Assembly: GCA_037893225.1 (NCBI GenBank)
Contig: JAZGUH010000055.1
Span: forward strand, 372,001 to 436,000
Direction: 5' to 3'
Source: Hippasteria phrygiana
Taxonomy: Eukaryota > Echinodermata > Asteroidea > Valvatida > Goniasteridae
Length of the DNA: 64,000 nt
Each line of letters starts with the position of its first letter. Position 1 is the stretch's first letter. The position numbers and the translations under genes were made by a program. Below the pieces are notes generated by a model that saw only the letters and a list, made by a program, of their open reading frames with translations, had not been told where the DNA came from and ran no database searches. This document shows positions 28,711-40,259 of this stretch, piece by piece.

Positions 28711-28876
28711 TTTGACATGCATGGATAGCTTAGATCTGGCGCTACATGTTGCAATTATCGGCGGCTTCTTAGAGTTAACACTTGTGGAGAAAATTTAAAC
28801 CTCGCAATGTTTATTTTCTTTCCGGCCAACATCTGTGTACATATTACCGTCTATTTATTGCTCCATGCATGTCAAA
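28711..28876. repeat. Perfect 14-bp inverted repeat inside one D monomer
   Basis: The left arm is 28711-28724 and the right arm 28863-28876, separated by 138 bp. In class A, D and most other monomers the same arms (monomer 27-40 and 179-192) match at 13 of 14 positions. The private T-to-C at 28720 makes this copy fully complementary. Classes with CCT at 184-186 (B, F, H) have a second mismatch. Confidence 0.85.
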
Positions 28877-29611
28877 TTCCCTGGGGTATGGACTTGCTTT
28901 ATTCATTCATAATTGCATGAAATATCAACCAAATGCAGTAATTTTGACATGTATGGATAGCTTAGATCTGGCGCTACATGTTGCAATTATCGGCGGCTTC
29001 TTAGAGTTAAAACTTGTGGAGAAAATTCAAACCTCGCAATGTTTATTTTCTTTCCGGCCAACATCTGTGTACCTGTTACCGTCTATTTATTGCTCCATGC
29101 ATGTCAAATTCCCTGGGGTATGGACTTGCTTTACTCATTCATAATTGCATGAAATATAAACTAAATACAGTAATTTTGACATGTATGGATAGCTTAGATC
29201 TGGCGCTACATGTTGCAATTATCGGCGGCTTCTTAGAGTTAAAACTTGTGGAGAAAATTCAAACCTCGCAATGTTTATTTTCTTTCCGGCCAACATCTGT
29301 GTGCATATTACCTTCTATTTATTGCTCCATGCCTGTCAAATTCCCTGGGGTATGACTTGCTTTACTCATTCATAATTGCATGAAATATCAACCAAATTCA
29401 GTAATTTTGACATGTATGGATAGCTTAGATCTGGCGCTACATGTTGCAATCATCGGCGGCTTCTTAGAGTTAAAACTTGTGGAGAAAATTCAAACCTCGC
29501 AATGTTTATTTTCTTTCCGGCCAACATCTGTGTACATATTACCGTCTATTTATTGCTCCATGCATGTCAAATTCCCTGGGGTATGGACTTGCTTTACTCA
29601 TTCATAATTGC

Positions 29612-29843
29612 ATGAAATATCAACCAAATTCAGTAATTTTGACATGTATGGATAGCTTAGATCTGGCGCTACATGTTGCAATCATCGGCGGCTTCTTAGA
29701 GTTAAAACTTGTGGAGAAAATTCAAACCTCGCAATGTTTATTTTCTTTCCGGCCAACATCTGTGTACCTGTTACCGTCTATTTATTGCTCCATGCATGTC
29801 AAATTCCCTGGGGTATGGACTTGCTTTACTCATTCATAATTGC
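29612..29843. repeat. Chimeric monomer A/E (junction of a 695-bp duplication)
   Basis: TCA at 19-21 and C72 mark an A head. TACCTG at 154-159 and the 232-bp length mark an E tail. The switch lies between monomer 72 and 157. It is followed by F2, the fixed successor of E. The preceding E-F2-C2 run (28917-29611) and the following F2-C2 run (29844-30306) bracket it as expected for a three-monomer out-of-register exchange. Confidence 0.9.
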
Positions 29844-31926
29844 ATGAAATATAAACTAAATACAGTAATTTTGACATGTATGGATAGCTTAGATCTGGCG
29901 CTACATGTTGCAATTATCGGCGGCTTCTTAGAGTTAAAACTTGTGGAGAAAATTCAAACCTCGCAATGTTTATTTTCTTTCCGGCCAACATCTGTGTGCA
30001 TATTACCTTCTATTTATTGCTCCATGCCTGTCAAATTCCCTGGGGTATGACTTGCTTTACTCATTCATAATTGCATGAAATATCAACCAAATTAAGTAAT
30101 TTTGACATGTATGGATAGCTTAGATCTGGCGCTACATGTTGCAATCATCGGCGGCTTCTTAGAGTTAAAACTTGTGGAGAAAATTCAAACCTCGCAATGT
30201 TTATTTTCTTTCCGGCCAACATCTGTGTACATATTACCGTCTATTTATTGCTCCATGCATGTCAAATTCCCTGGGGTATGGACTTGCTTTACTCATTCAT
30301 AATTGCATGAAATATCAACCAAATTCAGTAATTTTGACATGTATGGATAGCTTAGATCTGGCGCTACATGTTGCAATCATCGGCGGCTTCTTAGAGTTAA
30401 AACTTGTGGAGAAAATTCAAACCTCGCAATGTTTATTTTCTTTCCGGCCAACATCTGTGTACATGTTACCGTCTATTTATTGCTCCATGCATGTCAAATT
30501 CCCTGGGGTATGACTTGCTTTACTCATTCATAATTGCATGAAATATCAACCAAATTCAGTAATTTTGACATGTGTGGATAGCTTAGATCTGGCGCTACAT
30601 GTTGCAATTATCGGCGGCTTCTTAGAGTTAACACTTGTGGAGAAAATTCAAACCTCGCAATGTTTATTTTCTTTCCGGCCAACATCTGTGTACATATTAC
30701 CGTCTATTTATTGCTCCATGCATGTCAAATTCCCTGGGGTATGGACTTGCTTTATTCATTCATAATTGCATGAAATATCAACCAAATGCAGTAATTTTGA
30801 CATGTATGGATAGCTTAGATCTGGCGCTACATGTTGCAATCATCGGCGGCTTCTTAGAGTTAAAACTTGTGGAGAAAATTCAAACCTCGCAATGTTTATT
30901 TTCTTTCCGGCCAACATCTGTGTACATGTTACCGTCTATTTATTGCTCCATGCATGTCAAATTCCCTGGGGTATGGACTTGCTTTATTCATTCATAATTG
31001 CATGAAATATCAACCAAATGCAGTAATTTTGACATGTATGGATAGCTTAGATCTGGCGCTACATGTTGCAATCATCGGCGGCTTCTTAGAGTTAAAACTT
31101 GTGGAGAAAATTCAAACCTCGCAATGTTTATTTTCTTTCCGGCCAACATCTGTGTACATGTTACCGTCTATTTATTGCTCCATGCATGTCAAATTCCCTA
31201 GGGTATGACTTGCTTTACTCATTCATAATTGCATGAAATATAAACCAAATACAGTAATTTTGACATGTATGGATAGCTTTGATCTGGCGCTACATGTTGC
31301 AATTATCGGCGGCTTCTTAGAGTTAAAACTTGTGGAGAAAATTCAAACCTCGCAATGTTTATTTTCTTTCCGGCCAACATCTGTGTACATATTACCGTCT
31401 ATTTATTGCTCCATGCATGTCAAATTCCCTGGGGTATGGACTTGCTTTATTCATTCATAATTGCATGAAATATCAACCAAATACAGTAATTTTGACATGT
31501 ATGGATAGCTTAGATCTGGCGCTACATGTTGCAATTATCGGCGGCTTCTTAGAGTTAAAACTTGTGGAGAAAATTCAAACCTCGCAATGTTTATTTTCTT
31601 TCCGGCCAACATCTGTGTACATATTTCCTTCTATTTTTTGCTCCATGCCTGTCAAATTCCCTGGGGTATGACTTGCTTTACTCATTCATAATTGCATGAA
31701 ATATCAACCAAATTCAGTAATTTTGACATGTATGGATAGCTTAGATCTGGCGCTACATGTTGCAATCATCGGCGGCTTCTTAGAGTTAAAACTTGTGGAG
31801 AAAATTCAAACCTCGCAATGTTTATTTTCTTTCCGGCCAACATCTGTGTACATGTTACCGTCTATTTATTGCTCCATGCATGTCAAATTCCCTGGGGTAT
31901 GACTTGCTTTACTCATTCATAATTGC

Positions 31927-34703
31927 ATGAAATATCAACCAAATTCAGTAATTTTGACATGTATGGATAGCTTAGATCTGGCGCTACGTGTTGCAATCAT
32001 CGGCGGCTTCTTAGAGTTAAAACTTGTGGAGAAAATTCAAACCTCGCAATGTTTATTTTCTTTCTGGCCAACATCTGTGTGCATATTACCTTCTATTTAT
32101 TGCTCCATGCCTGTCAAATTCCCTGGGGTATGACTTGCTTTACTCATTCATAATTGCATGAAATATCAACCAAATTCAGTAATTTTGACATGTATGGATA
32201 GCTTAGATCTGGCGCTACATGTTGCAATCATCGGCGGCTTCTTAGAGTTAAAACTTGTGGAGAAAATTCAAACCTCGCAATGTTTATTTTCTTTCCGGCC
32301 AACATCTGTGTACATGTTACCGTCTATTTATTGCTCCATGCATGTCAAATTCCCTGGGGTATGACTTGCTTTACTCATTCATAATTGCATGAAATATCAA
32401 CCAAATTAAGTAATTTTGACATGTATGGATAGCTTAGATCTGGCGCTACATGTTGCAATCATCGGCGGCTTCTTAGAGTTAAAACTTGTGGAGAAAATTC
32501 AAACCTCGCAATGTTTATTTTCTTTCCGGCCAACATCTGTGTACATGTTACCGTCTATTTATTGCTCCATGCATGTCAAATTCCCTGGGGTATGGACTTG
32601 CTTTACTCGTTCATAATTGCATGAAATATCAACCAAATTCAGTAATTTTGACATGTATGGATAGCTTAGATCTGGCGCTACATGTTGCAATTATCGGCGG
32701 CTTCTTAGAGTTAACACTTGTGGAGAAAATTCAAACCTCGCAATGTTTATTTTCTTTCCGGCCAACATCTGTGTACATATTACCGTCTATTTATTGCTCC
32801 ATGCATGTCAAATTCCCTGGGGTATGGACTTGCTTTATTCATTCATAATTGCATGAAATATCAACCAAATGCAGTAATTTTGACATGTATGGATAGCTTA
32901 GATCTGGCGCTACATGTTGCAATTATCGGCGGCTTCTTAGAGTTAAAACTTGTGGAGAAAATTCAAACCTCGCAATGTTTATTTTCTTTCCGGCCAACAT
33001 CTGTGTACCTGTTACCGTCTATTTATTGCTCCATGCATGTCAAATTCCCTGGGGTATGGACTTGCTTTACTCATTCATAATTGCATGAAATATAAACTAA
33101 ATACAGTAATTTTGACATGTATGGATAGCTTAGATCTGGCGCTACATGTTGCAATTATCGGCGGCTTCTTAGAGTTAAAACTTGTGGAGAAAATTCAAAC
33201 CTCGCAATGTTTATTTTCTTTCCGGCCAACATCTGTGTACATATTTCCTTCTATTTTTTGCTCCATGCCTGTCAAATTCCCTGGGGTATGACTTGCTTTA
33301 CTCATTCATAATTGCATGAAATATCAACCGAATTCAGTAATTTTGACATGTATGGATAGCTTAGATCTGGCGCTACATGTTGCAATCATCGGCGGCTTCT
33401 TAGAGTTAAAACTTGTGGAGAAAATTCAAACCTCGCAATGTTTATTTTCTTTCCGGCCAACATCTGTGTACATGTTACCGTCTATTTATTGCTCCATGCA
33501 TGTCAAATTCCCTGGGGTATGACTTGCTTTACTCATTCATAATTGCATGAAATATCAACCAAATTCAGTAATTTTGACATGTATGGATAGCTTAGATCTG
33601 GCGCTACATGTTGCAATCATCGGCGGCTTCTTAGAGTTAAAACTTGTGGAGAAAATTCAAACCTCGCAATGTTTATTTTCTTTCCGGCCAACATCTGTGT
33701 ACATATTACCGTCTATTTATTGCTCCATGCATGTCAAATTCCCTGGGGTATGGACTTGCTTTGTTCATTCATAATTGCATGAAATATCAACCAAATACAG
33801 TAATTTTGACATGTATGGATAGCTTAGATCTGGCGCTACATGTTGCAATTATCGGCGGCTTCTTAGAGTTAAAACTTGTGGAGAAAATTCAAACCTCGCA
33901 ATGTTTATTTTCTTTCCGGCCAACATCTGTGTACATATTTCCTTCTATTTTTTGCTCCATGCCTGTCAAATTCCCTGGGGTATGACTTGCTTTACTCATT
34001 CATAATTGCATGAAATATAAACCAAATACAGTAATTTTGACATGTATGGATAGCTTAGATCTGGCGCTACATGTTGCAATTATCGGCGGCTTCTTAGAGT
34101 TAAAACTTGTGGAGAAAATTCAAACCTCGCAATGTTTATTTTCTTTCCGGCCAACATCTGTGTACATATTACCGTCTATTTATTGCTCCATGCATGTCAA
34201 ATTCCCTGGGGTATGGACTTGCTTTATTCATTCATAATTGCATGAAATATCAACCAAATACAGTAATTTTGACATGTATGGATAGCTTAGATCTGGCGCT
34301 ACATGTTGCAATTATCGGCGGCTTCTTAGAGTTAAAACTTGTGGAGAAAATTCAAACCTCGCAATGTTTATTTTCTTTCCGGCCAACATCTGTGTACATA
34401 TTTCCTTCTATTTTTTGCTCCATGCCTGTCAAATTCCCTGGGGTATGACTTGCTTTACTCATTCATAATTGCATGAAATATCAACCAAATTCAGTAATTT
34501 TGACATGTATGGATAGCTTAGATCTGGCGCTACATGTTGCAATCATCGGCGGCTTCTTAGAGTTAAAACTTGTGGAGAAAATTCAAACCTCGCAATGTTT
34601 ATTTTCTTTCCGGCCAACATATGTGTACATGTTACCGTCTATTTATTGCTCCATGCATGTCAAATTCCCTGGGGTATGACTTGCTTTACTCATTCATAAT
34701 TGC
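31927..34703. repeat. HOR block, 12 monomers: B A C1 D E F1 A G H I H AY
   Basis: A 2,777-bp block, the simplest complete F1-lineage HOR with no chimeric unit, and so a candidate for the basic F1-type unit. Private changes are A-to-G at 31988 (B), A-to-G at 33330 (A, creating the only GAATTC I found in the window) and A-to-G at 33763 (G). Confidence 0.95.
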
Positions 34704-37018
34704 ATGAAATATCAACCAAATTCAGTAATTTTGACATGTATGGATAGCTTAGATCTGGCGCTACATGTTGCAATCATCGGCGGCTTCTTAGAGTTAAAAC
34801 TTGTGGAGAAAATTCAAACCTCGCAATGTTTATTTTCTTTCTGGCCAACATCTGTGTGCATATTACCTTCTATTTATTGCTCCATGCCTGTCAAATTCCC
34901 TGGGGTATGACTTGCTTTACTCATTCATAATTGCATGAAATATCAACCAAATTCAGTAATTTTGACATGTATGGATAGCTTAGATCTGGCGCTACATGTT
35001 GCAATCATCGGCGGCTTCTTAGAGTTAAAACTTGTGGAGAAAATTCAAACCTCGCAATGTTTATTTTCTTTCCGGCCAACATCTGTGTACATGTTACCGT
35101 CTATTTATTGCTCCATGCATGTCAAATTCCCTGGGGTATGACTTGCTTTACTCATTCATAATTGCATGAAATATCAACCAAATTAAGTAATTTTGACATG
35201 TATGGATAGCTTAGATCTGGCGCTACATGTTGCAATCATCGGCGGCTTCTTAGAGTTAAAACTTGTGGAGAAAATTCAAACCTCGCAATGTTTATTTTCT
35301 TTCCGGCCAACATCTGTGTACATGTTACCGTCTATTTATTGCTCCATGCATGTCAAATTCCCTGGGGTATGGACTTGCTTTACTCGTTCATAATTGCATG
35401 AAATATCAACCAAATTCAGTAATTTTGACATGTATGGATAGCTTAGATCTGGCGCTACATGTTGCAATTATCGGCGGCTTCTTAGAGTTAACACTTGTGG
35501 AGAAAATTCAAACCTCGCAATGTTTATTTTCTTTCCGGCCAACATCTGTGTACATATTACCGTCTATTTATTGCTCCATGCATGTCAAATTCCCTGGGGT
35601 ATGGACTTGCTTTATTCATTCATAATTGCATGAAATATCAACCAAATGCAGTAATTTTGACATGTATGGATAGCTTAGATCTGGCGCTACATGTTGCAAT
35701 TATCGGCGGCTTCTTAGAGTTAACACTTGTGGAGAAAATTCAAACCTCGCAATGTTTATTTTCTTTCCGGCCAACATCTGTGTACATATTACCGTCTATT
35801 TATTGCTCCATGCATGTCAAATTCCCTGGGGTATGGACTTGCTTTATTCATTCATAATTGCATGAAATATCAACCAAATGCAGTAATTTTGACATGTATG
35901 GATAGCTTAGATCTGGCGCTACATGTTGCAATTATCGGCGGCTTCTTAGAGTTAAAACTTGTGGAGAAAATTCAAACCTCGCAATGTTTATTTTCTTTCC
36001 GGCCAACATCTGTGTACCTGTTACCGTCTATTTATTGCTCCATGCATGTCAAATTCCCTGGGGTATGGACTTGCTTTACTCATTCATAATTGCATGAAAT
36101 ATAAACTAAATACAGTAATTTTGACATGTATGGATAGCTTAGATCTGGCGCTACATGTTGCAATTATCGGCGGCTTCTTAGAGTTAAAACTTGTGGAGAA
36201 AATTCAAACCTCGCAATGTTTATTTTCTTTCCGGCCAACATCTGTGTACATATTTCCTTCTATTTTTTGCTCCATGCCTGTCAAATTCCCTGGGGTATGA
36301 CTTGCTTTACTCATTCATAATTGCATGAAATATCAACCAAATTCAGTAATTTTGACATGTATGGATAGCTTAGATCTGGCGCTACATGTTGCAATTATCG
36401 GCGGCTTCTTAGAGTTAAAACTTGTGGAGAAAATTCAAACCTCGCAATGTTTATTTTCTTTCCGGCCAACATCTGTGTACATATTACCGTCTATTTATTG
36501 CTCCATGCATGTCAAATTCCCTGGGGTATGGACTTGCTTTATTCATTCATAATTGCATGAAATATCAACCAAATACAGTAATTTTGACATGTATGGATAG
36601 CTTAGATCTGGCGCTACATGTTGCAATTATCGGCGGCTTCTTAGAGTTAAAACTTGTGGAGAAAATTCAAACCTCGCAATGTTTATTTTCTTTCCGGCCA
36701 ACATCTGTGTACATATTTCCTTCTATTTTTTGCTCCATGCCTGTCAAATTCCCTGGGGTATGACTTGCTTTACTCATTCATAATTGCATGAAATATCAAC
36801 CAAATTCAGTAATTTTGACATGTATGGATAGCTTAGATCTGGCGCTACATGTTGCAATCATCGGCGGCTTCTTAGAGTTAAAACTTGTGGAGAAAATTCA
36901 AACCTCGCAATGTTTATTTTCTTTCCGGCCAACATATGTGTACATGTTACCGTCTATTTATTGCTCCATGCATGTCAAATTCCCTGGGGTATGACTTGCT
37001 TTACTCATTCATAATTGC
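34704..37018. repeat. HOR block, 10 monomers: B A C1 D E/D E F1 A/I H AY
   Basis: A 2,315-bp block. An E/D chimera at 35630 adds one unit. The unit at 36325 has TCA at 19-21 but T72 and a TACATA, 232-bp tail, consistent with an A/I fusion that removed A, G, H and I down to one chimeric unit. The switch lies between monomer 19 and 72. The next unit is H, the normal successor of I. Confidence 0.92.
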
Positions 37019-40000
37019 ATGAAATATAAACCAAATACAGTAATTTTGACATGTATGGATAGCTTAGATCTGGCGCTACATGTTGCAATCATCGGCGGCT
37101 TCTTAGAGTTAAAACTTGTGGAGAAAATTCAAACCTCGCAATGTTTATTTTCTTTCTGGCCAACATCTGTGTGCATATTACCTTCTATTTATTGCTCCAT
37201 GCCTGTCAAATTCCCTGGGGTATGACTTGCTTTACTCATTCATAATTGCATGAAATATCAACCAAATTCAGTAATTTTGACATGTATGGATAGCTTAGAT
37301 CTGGCGCTACATGTTGCAATCATCGGCGGCTTCTTAGAGTTAAAACTTGTGGAGAAAATTCAAACCTCGCAATGTTTATTTTCTTTCCGGCCAACATCTG
37401 TGTACATGTTACCGTCTATTTATTGCTCCATGCATGTCAAATTCCCTAGGATATGACTTGCTTTACTCATTCATAATTGCATGAAATATCAACCAAATTA
37501 AGTAATTTTGACATGTATGGATAGCTTAGATCTGGCGCTACATGTTGCAATCATCGGCGGCTTCTTAGAGTTAAAACTTGTGGAGAAAATTCAAACCTCG
37601 CAATGTTTATTTTCTTTCCGGCCAACATCTGTGTACATGTTACCGTCTATTTATTGCTCCATGCATGTCAAATTCCCTGGGGTATGGACTTGCTTTACTC
37701 GTTCATAATTGCATGAAATATCAACCAAATTCAGTAATTTTGACATGTATGGATAGCTTAGATCTGGCGCTACATGTTGCAATTATCGGCGGCTTCTTAG
37801 AGTTAACACTTGTGGAGAAAATTCAAACCTCGCAATGTTTATTTTCTTTCCGGCCAACATCTGTGTACATATTACCGTCTATTTATTGCTCCATGCATGT
37901 CAAATTCCCTGGGGTATGGACTTGCTTTATTCATTCATAATTGCATGAAATATCAACCAAATGCAGTAATTTTGACATGTATGGATAGCTTAGATCTGGC
38001 GCTACATGTTGCAATTATCGGCGGCTTCTTAGAGTTAAAACTTGTGGAGAAAATTCAAACCTCGCAATGTTTATTTTCTTTCCGGCCAACATCTGTGTAC
38101 CTGTTACCGTCTATTTATTGCTCCATGCATGTCAAATTCCCTGGGGTATGGACTTGCTTTACTCATTCATAATTGCATGAAATATAAACTAAATACAGTA
38201 ATTTTGACATGTATGGATAGCTTAGATCTGGCGCTACATGTTGCAATTATCGGCGGCTTCTTAGAGTTAAAACTTGTGGAGAAAATTCAAACCTCGCAAT
38301 GTTTATTTTCTTTCCGGCCAACATCTGTGTGCATATTACCTTCTATTTATTGCTCCATGCCTGTCAAATTCCCTGGGGTATGACTTGCTTTACTCATTCA
38401 TAATTGCATGAAATATCAACCAAATTAAGTAATTTTGACATGTATGGATAGCTTAGATCTGGCGCTACATGTTGCAATCATCGGCGGCTTCTTAGAGTTA
38501 AAACTTGTGGAGAAAATTCAAACCTCGCAATGTTTATTTTCTTTCCGGCCAACATCTGTGTACATGTTACCGTCTATTTATTGCTCCATGCATGTCAAAT
38601 TCCCTGGGGTATGGACTTGCTTTACTCATTCATAATTGCATGAAATATCAACCAAATTCAGTAATTTTGACATGTATGGATAGCTTAGATCTGGCGCTAC
38701 ATGTTGCAATCATCGGCGGCTTCTTAGAGTTAAAACTTGTGGAGAAAATTCAAACCTCGCAATGTTTATTTTCTTTCCGGCCAACATCTGTGTACATGTT
38801 ACCGTCTATTTATTGCTCCATGCATGTCAAATTCCCTGGGGTATGACTTGCTTTACTCATTCATAATTGCATGAAATATCAACCAAATTCAGTAATTTTG
38901 ACATGTATGGATAGCTTAGATCTGGCGCTACATGTTGCAATTATCGGCGGCTTCTTAGAGTTAACACTTGTGGAGAAAATTCAAACCTCGCAATGTTTAT
39001 TTTCTTTCCGGCCAACATCTGTGTACATATTACCGTCTATTTATTGCTCCATGCATGTCAAATTCCCTGGGGTATGGACTTGCTTTATTCATTCATAATT
39101 GCATGAAATATCAACCAAATGCAGTAATTTTGACATGTATGGATAGCTTAGATCTGGCGCTACATGTTGCAATCATCGGCGGCTTCTTAGAGTTAAAACT
39201 TGTGGAGAAAATTCAAACCTCGCAATGTTTATTTTCTTTCCGGCCAACATCTGTGTACATGTTACCGTCTATTTATTGCTCCATGCATGTCAAATTCCCT
39301 GGGGTATGGACTTGCTTTATTCATTCATAATTGCATGAAATATCAACCAAATGCAGTAATTTTGACATGTATGGATAGCTTAGATCTGGCGCTACATGTT
39401 GCAATCATCGGCGGCTTCTTAGAGTTAAAACTTGTGGAGAAAATTCAAACCTCGCAATGTTTATTTTCTTTCCGGCCAACATCTGTGTACATGTTACCGT
39501 CTATTTATTGCTCCATGCATGTCAAATTCCCTAGGGTATGACTTGCTTTACTCATTCATAATTGCATGAAATATAAACCAAATACAGTAATTTTGACATG
39601 TATGGATAGCTTAGATCTGGCGCTACATGTTGCAATTATCGGCGGCTTCTTAGAGTTAAAACTTGTGGAGAAAATTCAAACCTCGCAATGTTTATTTTCT
39701 TTCCGGCCAACATCTGTGTACATATTACCGTTTATTTATTGCTCCATGCATGTCAAATTCCCTGGGGTATGGACTTGCTTTATTCATTCATAATTGCATG
39801 AAATATCAACCAAATACAGTAATTTTGACATGTATGGATAGCTTAGATCTGGCGCTACATGTTGCAATTATCGGCGGCTTCTTAGAGTTAAAACTTGTGG
39901 AGAAAATTCAAACCTCGCAATGTTTATTTTCTTTCCGGCCAACATCTGTGTACATATTTCCTTCTATTTTTTGCTCCATGCCTGTCAAATTCCCTGGGGT

Positions 40001-40259
40001 ATGACTTGCTTTACTCATTCATAATTGCATGAAATATCAACCAAATTCAGTAATTTTGACATGTATGGATAGCTTAGATCTGGCGCTACATGTTGCAATC
40101 ATCGGCGGCTTCTTAGAGTTAAAACTTGTGGAGAAAATTCAAACCTCGCAATGTTTATTTTCTTTCCGGCCAACATCTGTGTACATGTTACCGTCTATTT
40201 ATTGCTCCATGCATGTCAAATTCCCTGGGGTATGACTTGCTTTACTCATTCATAATTGC
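37019..40259. repeat. HOR block, 14 monomers: I/B A C1 D E F2 C3 A D K J I H A
   Basis: A 3,241-bp block, a full F2-lineage HOR with K. The first unit has an I-type head (AAA 10-12, ACA 19-21) on a B body, but follows AY rather than J, so it may be a short conversion patch instead of a fusion. The A unit at 37250 has a J-like A199 plus a private G-to-A at 37451. The I unit at 39566 has a private C-to-T at 39732. Confidence 0.93.

Larger units (their letters stand above)
27991..31926. repeat. HOR block, 17 monomers: B A C1 D* E F2 C2-like A/E F2 C2 A D K J I H A
   Basis: A 3,936-bp block. D* at 28685 carries the shared T at 28796 and a private T-to-C at 28720. The unit at 29380 is C2-like but has TCA instead of TAA at 19-21. 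An A/E chimera at 29612 is followed by a second F2-C2 pair, which adds 695 bp (three monomers) relative to the corresponding region at 21973. Other private changes are A-to-G at 30574 and A-to-T at 31280, the latter removing the BglII site of that unit. Confidence 0.92.

Noticed and set aside
29380..29611. The C2-like unit with TCA instead of TAA at 19-21 as a restored gene
   Set aside because: One base change in a non-coding satellite; it only lengthens an open frame to the same size as in neighbouring units and may be a back mutation or a short conversion.
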